64,000 nucleotides of DNA from Cristatella mucedo (Eukaryota > Bryozoa > Phylactolaemata > Cristatellidae). This document shows positions 1-11,435 of this stretch, one piece after another. The translations under genes were made by a program, and so were the position numbers. The stretch is taken from assembly GCA_009760855.2 (NCBI GenBank), contig WPIO01000013.1:2864501-2928500 (forward strand). The letters run 5' to 3'. The notes beneath the pieces were generated by a model that was not told the DNA's origin, searched no databases, and worked only from the letters and a program-made list of their open reading frames with translations. Position 1 is the stretch's first letter, and each line of letters begins with the position of its first letter.

Positions 1-173
1 CGGCTTCAGCTGTATCCGTCGCGTATATGCGAGGACTAGCACCCGCCACAGCGCCGTGCACGCGGCGTAAGGACTTGTGTCGAAGAGCCTCTATTTTGCG
101 CTTGCAACACCGCAAGAAGTATGGCGTCCCGACTGGCCGCCATTCACCAACGTACCAGCGCCATTACACAAGG

Positions 174-260
174 CAGAGCGTATAATTACATAGCATCTGT
201 GTACACACACACAAACGCACGCACGCATGCGCACACGCATGCGCACAAGCCCTCGGAGAG
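174..260 (+). repeat. CA-rich repeat unit, copy 1
   Basis: A unique-looking leader (GCAGAGCGTATAATTACATA) is followed by an imperfect CA/CGCA-rich tract. The same leader and tract recur at 606-735, so this is a dispersed unit and not an isolated microsatellite. It has no coding content. Confidence 0.6.
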
Positions 261-605
261 AAAGAAGCCGGTCTGTCACTGTGCCGTGCGGATGGTATCC
301 GGTCGCTCAAGGAAATCGTTGCCGTGCAGTGCAGTGCGGCGGAAATGAGTCGTCGGGACTGTTCAGCATGGAAGCCGCGGAGAAATCGAAGAATAGCCGC
401 TGACGCCATTCCACGTATCTGGCTCGATTCTTCGGATCGCTTCGGCCAGCCCCAAACCGCATTCGGACGCGGGCTCCTTCCTGCTTAGCCGAAAAGATGA
501 CCGCTGCAAAATGGCGCTACCGACATGCAGGTGGATAGGTGGATGCAAGCTCCGCTAACGACGTAGGATTGTCGGGTAGAGACCATATTCTATGCATCGC
601 ATATA

Positions 606-735
606 GGCAGAGGATATAATTGCATAGCATCTGCGTACGCACGCAAACGCACGCATGCACAGACGCATGCAGACGACACACGCGCACACGCTGACACACA
701 CACAAACAAACGCAGACACACACACACATACTGGG
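606..735 (+). repeat. CA-rich repeat unit, copy 2
   Basis: Direct repeat of the unit at 174-260: the leader reads GGCAGAGGATATAATTGCAT and is followed by an imperfect (CA)n/(CGCA)n tract. SINE-A begins immediately after it. Confidence 0.6.
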
Positions 736-905
736 CCGTGATAGCCCAGGTGGTTAGGTGCTCATTCTACACGACCGAGGTCGAAGGGAGGAGGAGGTTT
801 GAAGCTTGCAGTCGAGTGGTTTCGATTGCCAACTGCACGTGGTGGTGATGGCCGATAGGGCTCCTCTGCCACTATACAAATGAGGCTCCTAAACCAGCTA
901 AGATT
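732..905 (+). mobile_element. SINE-A copy (tRNA-headed SINE)
   Basis: Starts GGGCCGTGATAGCCCAGG, has an A-box-like stretch (GGTGGTTAGGTGCTC), then the body shared by other SINE-A copies (CCAACTGCA...GTGGTGGTGATGGCC...CTCTGCC...AATGAGGCT). The B box is damaged in this copy. It runs into an (ATAA)n/(TA)n tail. Sister copies lie at 1886, 40885(-), 45884, 56868(-) and 63300. Confidence 0.7.
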
Positions 906-915
906 ATATAAATAA

Positions 916-917
<2 letters not shown>

Positions 918-963
<46 letters not shown>

Positions 964-965
964 AC
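918..965. repeat. (TA)n/(TG)n microsatellite
   Basis: About 16 TA units followed by TG units, directly after the tail of SINE-A. It probably grew from the SINE tail. Confidence 0.85.
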
Positions 966-1312
966 ATTCACAGCTATATGCAGGTATATATAGTCCTGAT
1001 TATAGAAGCTGTCCTGACGATTTCTGACACAGAGCAGCAGTTCGACGTTAACGAAGAGCTGTGAGCACCGGGGACAAAAGAGCAGCATCATTCCAGAAGC
1101 AGACTAAGTAAGTCACGCGCGCTTAGTAGAACCATGACGACCAAGTTGGGTCTCTAAATTTACACGGAGCGTGCTTTAGAAAAAATGATTAACTCGCTAG
1201 CCAAATAACTTCGCTAGATTTTCCTCGCGGGCGAAATTTCACGACAGACTTAATGTCACCCGAAAGTTGGGAGACCTCACTCTCAACATTGGTGTATCTA
1301 GCTCGCCTCACT

Positions 1313-1456
1313 AACCGAGCTGGGTTGGTCCTGCGGTTAAGGTGCTCGCCCCGACTAAGGTCTGGCTGAGGTCGCGGGCTCGAGCCCTGAGGCATATGTG
1401 AAGCGCCTGAATTGAGATTAAGTTCTCTTGGGGCGCTATACAAATAAATTATATGT
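1313..1456 (+). mobile_element. SINE-B copy with L2-type 3' hairpin
   Basis: The tRNA-like head has an A-box region (GGTTAAGGTGCTCGCCCCGA) and a B-box-like GGGCTCGAGCCC. The 3' end (AAGCGCCTGAATTGAGATTA, then AGTTCTCTTGGGGCGCTATA) is the same hairpin design as the 3' end of the local L2 LINE. The tail is CAAATAAATTATAT. Other copies are at 13403(-), 16868(-) and 58957. Confidence 0.75.
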
Positions 1457-1497
1457 TAATGATATTAATTATGCATGGAAGCAGCATATCAATGCAA

Positions 1498-1866
1498 CGT
1501 TAGTTCGTATGCTCCCAAAGCCTGGAACTTCCTCCCGACTTGCGTCAGAATATCCCCTGACCTGACCACATTTAAAAGGAACTTAAAAACACACCTATTT
1601 AGTACAGCATTTAGTGGGTCCCTGTGATTCGTCCTTGATGTGCTTATGCGTGCTGACACTGTGCATGCTGCCACGAACCACATTTGCATGCTGACACTGT
1701 GCATGTCACCCCTAACCATGTTATTCATTTTGTTTGTTTTTCAAGCATGATTTTACTTACCATTCAATTGCATTTCCCTTTGAAGCAAATGTAAAGCGCC
1801 TAGAAAGAGATTAAGTTCTCTGAGGGCGCTTTATCAAGTACATTATTATTATTATATTATTACTAA
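1498..1866 (+). mobile_element. L2-clade LINE, 5'-truncated 3' end
   Basis: Carries the last codons of the L2 ORF (CCCAAAGCCTGGAA, encoding PKAWN), the ACCACATTTAAAAGGAACTT segment, the 3' UTR (GTGCATGCTGCCACGAACC) and the terminal hairpin AAAGCGCCTAGAAAGAGATT...GAGGGCGCTTTATCAA with an (ATT)n tail. The same order is found in the long copies at 30.7 and 53.5 kb. Non-functional. Confidence 0.85.
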
Positions 1867-1885
1867 CGAGACACCAGCCCGTAAT

Positions 1886-2052
1886 CTGGGCCGTGATAGC
1901 CCAGGAGGTAAGGTGCTCGCACTTCCCGACCGAGGTCGTGGGTTAGAATCCAGCAGTTGGCCTATCATTTATTGCCAACTGCAAGCTGTGGTGGTAGCCG
2001 TTAAGGCCCTTCTGCCGCTATAGAGACGAGGCTGTTAAATCGGCAAAGATTT
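1886..2052 (+). mobile_element. SINE-A copy
   Basis: Begins GGGCCGTGATAGCCCAGGAG, has a B-box-like GTGGGTTAGAATCC and the family body (TTGCCAACTGCAAGCTGTGG ... CTTCTGCCGCTATA ... GAGGCTGTTAAATCGGC). One of the better-preserved copies. Confidence 0.75.
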
Positions 2053-2057
2053 GTTTT

Positions 2058-2768
2058 GTCTTCCAAAGCAACTTGACATTAGATGAGCATATTTCCTCCA
2101 CTCTCAAGTCATTCGCTCATTTCCGAAACGGAGCGCCACCAAAGTCGACTGCTAAACTTGTTTCAGCGCCGCAAGTATTAAGCCTAATTTTATCTATGAA
2201 ACATCTTCAAAATTAGGGCTTGCTTAGGGACAAGAGCACGACAGCCAAGCCAGTTCGAGCGCTTGTGACGTCGCTTCCAGATCTGTGCGATTACCTCTAT
2301 TCAGGACTCGTGATGTCTGATACCCTTGATCGTCAGCAAGTGGCGCACAACTCTGCAGCTCGTCCTACCTGTCGTCGATGGTGTAGCTGCCACGTCCGTC
2401 AAGCCGCCACTTCCGTCCGAGCTTCGCTGAGCTTACTGTCCAGCACTGAATCGACTTCGGGATCCTCATGCCTCTGGCCCGCAGGTGGCGCCTCTCTCCT
2501 GCACCTCTGCCTGCCCCTGCATCTGATCTCCTCGCTCCTCCGGTAGCGAACTGTCGCACCACGCCCCCCGCTCCTCAGCTTCTAGTCATCTCGCCGTCCC
2601 TCGGACTAAATTGAAGTCTTTTGATGATGATCAAGCCACCAGCTGGTATGCACAAAAAGTCTGGAGCTCGCTTCCGGCTACGGTAGCTTTACCTGCGATG
2701 ACCTAGCATCATTTAAGTCTCAGCTAAAGGTGCGTCTGTTCCGGTCGGCTATCTTTTCGTCGCACTGA
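2058..2768 (+). mobile_element. Old L2-clade LINE fragment
   Basis: Broken reading frames resemble the C-terminal half of the L2 polyprotein: LDEHISSTLKS, then RDKSTTAKPVRALVTS, then a C-terminal SQLKVRLFRSA. A related but distinct subfamily, also seen at 8420-9292, has the same RDKSTTAKPV signature. Frameshifts and stops throughout. Confidence 0.65.
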
Positions 2769-2859
2769 AGCTGCTCTTTCTTGTTCCCGTGTGCTTGGCG
2801 TGCTTACCTGGATCGGCAGGATTGGGCGCACAATACTAGCCACATCGTTGCACCATCGG

Positions 2860-3492
2860 CGCTGCGGCAGCGCTGCCGCCGCGCGGCTGCCGCGTTAGAC
2901 GGAGCGGGAGCGCGCTTTCTCGGCTGAGCTCAACCGATCGGAGACGCGCGCGTCGGCGCCGCTCAGGCCGCCGCCGCCGCGGCGCTCATGGCCTCGCGCG
3001 CGCGGCGGCGGCTTGGCAGCTCAGCCCGCGGGGGCGGCGGTGGCGCCGGTTTCGCGATCGCTTCGCGCGATCGCGAGACCGGCGCCGCTGGTCGGGCCGC
3101 GGCGATAAGAAAGGAGTCGGCGCAGTTTATCTGACAATCTGGCCTTGAGCTGTGAGGCTTTTCATCGAAGCGAAGTGAAATGACACAGGAGCCTCGCTCG
3201 CTCGCTCGCGCACGGGAATAAAGCGAGACGAGCGCGCGCGCAGCTTCGCGACGCGCGCGGCCGCTTTCGATAACTGTAGCGCGCACGCAGCCGAGGAAAG
3301 AAAATTTCAGAAGAGCTGCCGGTTCGCTTACGACGGACGGACGGTTGTGCGCACGCTCCGCCGCCTCTCAACCCACGCGGACCGGCGGCGGCGGCGCGAA
3401 GCACCGGCGGAGCACCGGATCGACGGACCCGAGCGAGCGCCGCGCTTCGCTCGCGCGGAGGGGTGAGCGAGCTTCGCTCGCGCGCGCGCCCC
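2860..3492. other. CpG-rich segment downstream of the GPCR gene
   Basis: Very GC- and CpG-rich, with short CGCT/GCG runs. This is probably the 3' UTR and downstream flank of the minus-strand GPCR. I see no convincing coding exon. It contains a strong hairpin at 3042-3086. No polyadenylation signal could be assigned with confidence. Confidence 0.5.
3042..3086. other. 20-bp-stem hairpin
   Basis: The left arm GGCGCCGGTTTCGCGATCGC pairs with the right arm GCGATCGCGAGACCGGCGCC around a 5-nt loop (TTCGC). Only one position is not Watson-Crick, and it can form a G:U pair in RNA. It lies about 400 bp past the GPCR stop codon, in the direction of its transcription. Confidence 0.75.
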
Positions 3493-4500
3493 CTACAGCA
3501 AGGGCGCCGAAGCCCTGCGGTGACGCAGCGAGCTTCGCCTCGCCGCCGCCGCCGCACTGGAGCGTCTCGTTCGAAACCGGCAGAGCAGCCTCTTCACCTC
3601 GTGCCTAAAGCCGACGCCGATGGCTGCGTAAAGGAAAAAGTTGGCGGCGTGATTGAGGTAGTTGAGCAGCGTCACGGCGGCGTCGATGAGCTCCAGTCTG
3701 CCCTTGCGGCGCTGGTCGCTCACCGACTGGTAGATGAGCAGCTCGCACGAGTTGTAGACGTACGCCGGCGCGCCGACGCACAGGAAGAACATGGTGCAGG
3801 CGAGCAGCATGGCGGTCAGCTTCGGCGCGGACCGACGCTGCGCCGCCGCCGCAGCCGGAGCTGCCGCCGTCGGCGACGCGCTGCCGTCCGCCGGGTCTCT
3901 CGCATGGTCCGCCGGCCTCCCGTTCGACGGGCCGCCGCCGCTGTCGGTCTTGAAGCGCGAGCTCAGCCGCTCGCCCTGCGCGCGAAGCGTCCGAACGATG
4001 CAGACGTTCAGTGCGAGCATGAGAGCCGACGGCACGATGCTGTACTTGAGCATGGCCAGCCAGCCCTGCATGTACGTCCAGAAATCGCGCGAGCGCTGTC
4101 CCGGGTAGCCGCAGTTATTCGCCGCCGCCGCAGCCGTCGCTGCGGCGGCGGCAGCGGCAGCGGCGGCGGCGGAAGTGCCGTTGCCGCCGACGTCTGCCGC
4201 CGTCGCTGCTGCCGGCGACGAAGACGGCTGCGCCGGATGATCGGCCGCCGCCGGCGCGGCCTCCTCCAAGCCCCTCGTCCAGAATACGTGCACGTTGAAC
4301 AAGCAGCAGGCTGCGGCGATCGCGCAGACGACGATCCGCGCGCGCGACGTCGTGAAGCCGCTCTTGCGCAGCGGGAGGCAGACGGCGACGAAGCGGTCGA
4401 CGGTGAGCGCGACGAGGTACCACGCCGAGCAGTCCATGCTCGCGTAGAGCAGGAAGCGCTGCAGCTGGCACGCCGCCGGCGACGCGCTCCGGATGTCTAC
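3493..4500 (-). CDS. Class A GPCR, exon 2 (TM3 to C-terminus)
   Basis: Second coding exon of a rhodopsin-family receptor for an extracellular ligand, probably a peptide, in the plasma membrane. The acceptor CAG at 4503-4501 precedes VDIRSASPAAC, supplying the TM3 cysteine, and joins exon 1 in phase 0. Visible in order: TM3 ending in DRF (for DRY), TM4 without the usual tryptophan, and a long second extracellular loop with an alanine run, an NGT glycosylation sequon and a cysteine (NNCGYPG). TM5 follows with its proline (SIVPSA), then a serine/alanine-rich loop 3, TM6 (CVGAP, not CWxP), TM7 with NHAANFFLY replacing NPxxY, a basic segment after TM7 and TAG at 3495-3493. Exon 2 gives 335 residues and the receptor about 452. 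NFFLY in TM7 is, from general knowledge, common in protostome and flatworm neuropeptide receptors. The ligand is unknown. Confidence 0.9.
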   Translation of the reverse strand, partial: VDIRSASPAACQLQRFLLYASMDCSAWYLVALTVDRFVAVCLPLRKSGFTTSRARIVVCAIAAACCLFNVHVFWTRGLEEAAPAAADHPAQPSSSPAAATAADVGGNGTSAAAAAAAAAAATAAAAANNCGYPGQRSRDFWTYMQGWLAMLKYSIVPSALMLALNVCIVRTLRAQGERLSSRFKTDSGGGPSNGRPADHARDPADGSASPTAAAPAAAAAQRRSAPKLTAMLLACTMFFLCVGAPAYVYNSCELLIYQSVSDQRRKGRLELIDAAVTLLNYLNHAANFFLYAAIGVGFRHEVKRLLCRFRTRRSSAAAAARRSSLRHRRASAPLL

Positions 4501-4828
4501 CTGAAAGCGAGGATCGCCGCCGCAGCTCTGGCCTCGCGCGTCTCGGTGGCGACGCGCGCGCTGCGTCCGCGGCCCGCGGTCCTTTTGCGGTTGCAGCCTG
4601 CAGCTTGCCGCGGCGAGCGCTCGCCTCCCCCCGGCCAGCGAGCAGATAGCTCTGGTCGAGCAGACGAGCTCTCCGTGGTTACGTGGACGTCGACCGTAGT
4701 GAATCTACATGTGCCACATCCTTCCGGAGGTTACATTTGTAGCAGGCCGAAACAAGCGGACAGAAAAACAGATCTACTGGCGTCCACGCTTGCGGTGTTT
4801 ACCGCATAGCAAATGCAGGCAGCCAATG

Positions 4829-4884
4829 AAGAGAGCGAGTGAGTGAGAGAGCGAGTGAGTGAGAGAGCGAGCGAGTGAGTGAGT

Positions 4885-4970
<86 letters not shown>
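4829..4970. repeat. (GA)n/(GAGT)n microsatellite
   Basis: About 140 bp, almost entirely purine on the plus strand, built from GAGT units grading into pure GA. Confidence 0.9.
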
Positions 4971-7247
4971 ATGTTCAATGCGTGGGCAGCCAGCTAATGC
5001 ACGGTTCAAATCATAAAGCAGGCCGTCTGTGGAATGGCGTCCGACCAGCACTAGCTACTCAAGAGAGTGCTGCTGCGCGGTATCCTTGTAGGATCCAGCC
5101 CCTAGCCACCGCAGGCTATGAGATAGCTTCGTTGAAATGGGCGCCAGCAAAAAAAATTGGCGCCAGAGGAATTCGAGCGCTGACCGCGGTGGTCTCGAAT
5201 CGGCGAGCCTGGCCATTCCCCGTCGCAGGCGGAGGGCCCGAGTTCGCTACACCTGAAAAGAGCAACGGCGCCGAGTGAACGCCGCGCCGCGCATCACTTG
5301 GCGGAAAAGAACGGCGGCGGCGACCCCATTTGACGACGCGAAAAGGAAATGTTTCCAGCGCCCTCGCTCTGCGTAACCGTAACTGCGTGCTGCCAGGCGG
5401 AGCGGCTGCTTTGAACAGCCGTCGAGGCAGCTTTGGGGCGCCGGGAGTGGGACTTCGGCGCGTGCCCGCTGCCGCCACCGCCGCCACGGCGGCCGACTAT
5501 GGCCCGCTCCGCCCGGCCTGCTCGGCGTGGTACTATCGTGTCGCGATCGCCGACGACCGCTTCCACGCAACTGGGCTTGTTTACAGAGCGGGCTTGTTTT
5601 TCTTGAATCGGGCTAACTAATTTGAAGCAGAGCTTTGAAGGAGCCAGCGCGTGCGGTCTGCTAGTTGCCAAATATTTTCATTCAGTCACGAAAACCGCGG
5701 CACCCGCTTCCGCAGCCCTCGGGGCTCAAGCCGCCGAGTCGGTCACGTGAGATGGTAGCCCGTTGCATCAAGCCGATGTCCACCCAAAGATTGAGCCAAG
5801 CAGCGCATAGAAAAAGACGGTGAAAATGGCAGACAATTTTTCTACTTTCAGCCAAGAGCTACGGCACTCCGGATCCGTCTGTCTGTCTGTGGTCAAGTGA
5901 CAGACTCAAGAGGGCGCGGCAAGGTTACGCGTCTGAAAGGTCGGCGCCTGGAAGCGGCTCTTGCAGGCGATCGGCCCAAAACGCGGTTGCGCGCGCGCTT
6001 TCGCGAGCGTGGACGTTTGCCTCCGCCGCGCGTAGTTCAGGAGCTGCTTCCAGCGGCTAGCTAGTTGAGCTGTCCGCGGCGCTAGCTGACGGAAGCCGAC
6101 CGTCAGTCGGCATTCAGCAGGCGTCCAACGAACGGGCGCCGCTGGCGCGTCGTCCCGTCGAGCCTCGTGCGTCCCGGGACTCGGCGGAAGCGGCGGCGGC
6201 GGCGCGACCAGGTCAAGAAAGACCTGGACCGCATTAAGCGTGTGCTTTATCTCTGCGTCCGTCTCGCCATTGAAGAGCAGACCACTTAAAACCGTTAAGT
6301 GGCTTCGGTGCGGCCGAGGAAGACCGCATACGCGCAGGCGCCCGTGCGCGCGCGAGCTACCGCGAGACACAGATGCGGAGCGCAGGCGACGAAGCGGCGG
6401 TTGCCGGCGCCTCCGTTCGATCGGACGCGTCGACGAGCGGCGCCAGCCAATGCGATTACTTCCTGCTTCTGAAGCACCTCGGAAGCGACGACGCTCGGAT
6501 TTCGCGCTGGCTGCTTTCGCAGGCTTGCGGCGGCGGCGCGGGCCCCTCGGGCGGCCGTGGCTACCCGGAGACGGGGGGCCCGAGGGACGTGGCGCGCGCG
6601 AGTCCCTGGACTGCGGCGTCGCAGTGGCTCGTTAGACCCCTAATGGGGCGTCTTTTGTGATTGCAATTACTTTCAAAGCTTCGTTGCATGCCAACGTCGC
6701 GGCTAGATCGATGCCGCTTCGCGGACTCAGAGCAGGTCCTTCATTCTGTCACACCCCTCTTCTGCTTCGTCCTCGCTGAATATAAATAGGTAACCGTATA
6801 ACCATAAGACGCTTAAGACAGTTAACCTTACGAGGCCCGCTCTCTAGTCGTTCAGCGAGCCGCGCTTTCTCAGCTGGAGCGCGTTGATGTCAACCTGCAA
6901 GCATTTCGGCACGTGGCGGCGGACGCGGGCATACGGCGGCTTGACGCCTCGCGGCAGCCGCCATTATGGGTGCCCGCCATTATGCCATTTTTTTTGTCCG
7001 CAGCATTCGGTAGGGAGCCTCTCCTTTTTGGCAATGGCAGTTCGCATTCGTTTGAATCGAATGAAGAGATCAACCGGAAATTCTGCAGGCGACACTCACT
7101 CAGAGCGAGAGAAGTTATTGAAATATCGCGCTTATCCTGCGTATGGACTTCGTGTCCTTCGCTAAATCGAGCTCCAGACATGCGATCGATTAAAAGCCCG
7201 ATTCTCGCTTCATTCCCGACCGTCGCTCGTCTCCGCAGTGCTCTTAA

Positions 7248-7335
7248 TTTTAGTAATAATACTACTAATAATAATACATTTGATATAGCTTCATCAGATA
7301 ACTCAATCTCTTTCTCGGCACTTTGCTCGCACTAG
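7248..7335 (-). mobile_element. Degraded L2 3' tail
   Basis: Reads as the complement of the L2 end: (TAA)n, then AACTCAATCTCTTTCTCGGC. Only the terminal hairpin region survives. Confidence 0.5.
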
Positions 7336-7434
7336 TGTTACGAGTCCTCTAACCTGCTTAGCCTCGCGTCCTGTCAATAGAGCTGCCGCAAGCTGCCGCC
7401 GTCGCCTTCGCCTTCTTCGCTCTGACGGCTGTCA

Positions 7435-7872
7435 AGGCCATTGTTGCACGGCTCCTCGCTAAGAAGTCAGCACAAGATCGGAAGAACTTCAGCAACTTCC
7501 GCCCAGTCTCCCTACCTACTGCCATTCCGATCTAAGACAATTTTACGACACTCTTGAAAGGGCAGCTCAACTCTTAAGCTAAACATCCGACCTGGCAAGT
7601 ACGTTACAGAGAGGTTCTGGTGCTCGTCACTCCGCCATCCACGCAGTCACCCTGGTCAAGCAAGAACTTCGCGGCGACCCTCTAAGGAATGCTGACTTGG
7701 ATAATAAGTCTAAACTTGGCTAGTGCCGCTCGATTGCTCTGCAGTGTTTGTTCATATTGTCGTTCACTGTTCTCCAATTGCTCTCATTGATCGCATCCCG
7801 TCATCTCGCTTGCGTAGCGCAGGCACTGCTCTGCAATGGCGGAAGTTGAGCCTCGCCGTCTCCAAGGATACC
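7435..7872 (+). mobile_element. Old L2-clade LINE fragment (RT region)
   Basis: Broken frames spell KKSAQDRKNFSNFRPVSLP, the first RT block of the L2 polyprotein. Further on, in a shifted frame, is RLRSAGTALQW, matching the RLGITGTALQW block of the intact-looking copies. Many stops and frameshifts. Intronic. Confidence 0.65.
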
Positions 7873-8140
7873 AGGCTAGGCTGGTCCACGAACTTGTCTT
7901 TGCTTGGACGATGAAGCATAAGCCCATAAGTATCGCGCCTAAATCGCCATGCAAAAGCACCGAAGGTGAAAAATTAGAGTTCGTAGGTCAGTAGGAACCG
8001 TATTTATCCAAATGAAGAGAATCCTGCACAGACAAAAACGCAAAGCGCAAAGGAAGGAAAAAAGACGCTTTCGATGAGTGAAACGGATGCGTCCTCATGC
8101 GAGACTTAGCATAACTAGTGCAACGTCATTTCGGGTTGTG

Positions 8141-8220
8141 ACAGCCACCGAAAGCGAGCTCTAGACTTTCTGTGCCACCGGAAGTGGAGCCACCGGAAGC
8201 GAGCTCTAGACTTTCTGTGT
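8141..8220 (+). repeat. Short tandem duplication
   Basis: Two copies of a roughly 31-bp unit (GCCACCGAAAGCGAGCTCTA...CTTTCTGTG) separated by a partial third unit (GCCACCGGAAGTGG). Confidence 0.7.
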
Positions 8221-8419
8221 ATACAAAATGAAGGCTTGATCGCCTAAGGATTTCAATTTAGCTCTAGGAATGGCTAGTCGGAAGCCGAGGAGCGGGTGTC
8301 GCGAGAGGACGCTGGGAAGGCAAGAAGCTTAAAAAGATTGGCTGATGCAAATGAATCGAGCAACCTACAGGTTAGCGAAAGGATGTTGATGTCAATTAGA
8401 TACTTGACAGAGAGCCAGT

Positions 8420-9292
<873 letters not shown>

Positions 9293-10378
9293 TCCGAATG
9301 GCCGACAGCATGCATCTACTATGCATATATATATATATATATATGCATCTACTCTGTTGACTTCTTTCTCCTCAGAGAGCGAGCCGTCGGAGTGCGTAAA
9401 GTCCCAAAGTCTTAAACTCACTCCCGACTGCTGACCTCAAAATGTTCCCTAGCGACATGTCTATATTTGATAGAAGAAGCTTACAACCAGTTCTTGTCTC
9501 TCAGCATTGGCCCCGTCCGTGTGTGATTTGTCCTTGGCTATCGATACAATGTGCTGTGAGTTGACGCAGGCGAGCCCCCCCCCCACACGTCATCCTCCGT
9601 GGACGGAACCATCATTGGAAGTCACATACTATAACGAAGTTCTCATAACAATTCCTCGTACTTCCCTTAGCCTATTATTACATCATTACAAAACGAATCC
9701 AAGGAGCTCTACTCTGCGCTCGCTCGCTAACCAGAGCACTGTATGTGACTGCACTCGATTTTATGGGGAGCCGATTTACCGTGGACTTAGGAGGTGACTG
9801 CGAATAGCCTCTGCGCATACCAAGGAGCTCTCACTACCAAGGAGACCTTAAACCGTCGATGGCGTCTTCGCGACGGCAATTCGGAGGGCGCGCGAGGAGC
9901 GAGCGCCTGTTCGGAAGAGGATATGCTACTTTCGCATCTCGCGAGCAGACACAGCGCCACGTGATCTCGCTCCGGAAATCTTCGTCTGCTTTCGCACGCG
10001 TGCGCGAAGACTCTCGCACCACGCCTGGACTCAAGTTTGAAGCCGGGCGTAAGGAGTCCGTCGCTACGGCCGAGGTACCTCGATTTCTGCTCGTGGCGTC
10101 ACACGTCGCGGCCGTCCACTCGTTCGGGTAACAACGAGGCATATCTTTATCTCCCGCCTGCCGCAATTTCTGTTGAGGCGCCGTCGGTCGCCTGCTATTG
10201 AGCCTCGCTTTCGCATACATTACGGTCGAGCGCCGTAATGGTTGACTTTGGAGCTTCGCGTACGCGCGCGCCGCTCCTTGCCGGTGGCGCCACGCGCGGC
10301 GAACTCGCGCGTCGCCGACGGGGTCGCCAGATCGCCGCTAAATGTGCTCGCCTGTTGAACGCAACTCGTGGCGTAAAG

Positions 10379-10409
10379 CCCGGCGGCGGCGGTGGCGACG
10401 GCGACGGCG

Positions 10410-10446
<37 letters not shown>
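10379..10446. repeat. (CGG)n/(CGA CGG)n run
   Basis: About 65 bp of CGG-type trinucleotide repeat with GAC interruptions, within the GPCR intron near exon 1. Confidence 0.85.
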
Positions 10447-10448
<2 letters not shown>

Positions 10449-11084
10449 GGTCCGTGATGCGGCTCAGCACCTTTAACGCGAGAACCTGCTGCGCCGTCAC
10501 AGCCAGGCGCTGCCACGAACCGCTAATTTCTAATTAAAAATCTGAGGCGATTCGGATGTGAGCATAAGTGCAGGCGTCGGTCGGTCGGAATTCTTCCGCC
10601 GCGACCGTCTGCAGGTGCGAGTCAGTCGAGCCGCGGCGGCGGCGGCGGTCCTACCGACCGACCTGTGGTTAGAGATCATTCTCACGCCGTCGTGCAGCGC
10701 GGGCGGCTGCGCGCCAGTGCGACGGCCTCCCTACCCGGACGAGCAAATGAACGCGCTCGTCTATTTAGTGAGACGCCGACGTCGGGACGGCGCAAGCGGC
10801 GCTAGCGGACCGCGCTCCGTCACCGGCTTTCGCGCGCCCCCCCCCCGCCGCCGCGTGGAATGAAAGGCTGCGCTCTGGCGGCGGCGGCGGCGGCACGAAG
10901 ACCGCAGACCGACACACGAAGCGCCGCCTCCTCATACCCGCCTGCTCATCGCTACTTGCGTCGCCTGCTCCTCGCCCGCCCCGAGTGCTTCGCGGCGGCG
11001 GCGGCGGTGCGCGCTCGCCGCCGCCGCTCGCCCGAGCGCTCCCAGCTCAGCGGCGACGGTCCCGCCGCCGCCGCTCGCGCTTAC

Positions 11085-11435
11085 CCACGTCAGCCGCTTG
11101 TAAAAATGCCTGCCGAGTCCAATCCACAGCGTGAGCGTGTCCGATATGGCGAGCGCCTGCAGGTAGCACGCGGTCGGGCCGAAGCGCAGTCCCGACGCAG
11201 CCATCACGGCGAAAGTGAGAGCGTTGCCGAACGTCCCGAGCAGCATGAGGCTCGCCGAGCCGACGAGCATGACGTAGCGCTCCGTCTCGCACTCCCACAC
11301 TCCGTCCTCGATGTCCTCCTTGCTGCACATGGTGGAGACAGGAGCGTGCGCCCAGTCGCGGCCGCCCTGCGGCCTCAGAACGTAGGGCGGGAACTCGTCG
11401 ATCGAGGTAGGCTCCGCGAGCCGCTGTCTCGCCAT
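11085..11435 (-). CDS. Class A GPCR, exon 1 (N-terminus to extracellular loop 1)
   Basis: First coding exon of the receptor completed by 4500-3493. The ATG at 11435 has a purine at -3 and G at +4. It is the first ATG in a frame that stays open upstream only as GC-rich low complexity. The 117 residues comprise an extracellular N-terminus of about 50 residues without an N-glycosylation sequon or obvious signal peptide, TM1 with the GN motif (LLGTFGNALTF), a short loop (GLRFGPTACY), TM2 with the conserved aspartate (ALAISDTLTLW), and the loop 1 tryptophan. The exon ends ACG TGG followed by GTAAGC, a strong donor in phase 0. The splice joins LTW to VDIRSASPAAC, recreating the Trp-to-Cys spacing expected between TM2 and TM3. 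An additional 5' UTR exon cannot be excluded. Confidence 0.9.

Noticed and set aside
3463-4809. 448-codon open frame on the plus strand
   Set aside because: It is the arginine-rich antisense of GPCR exon 2 in GC-rich DNA. The minus strand encodes a clear seven-helix protein.
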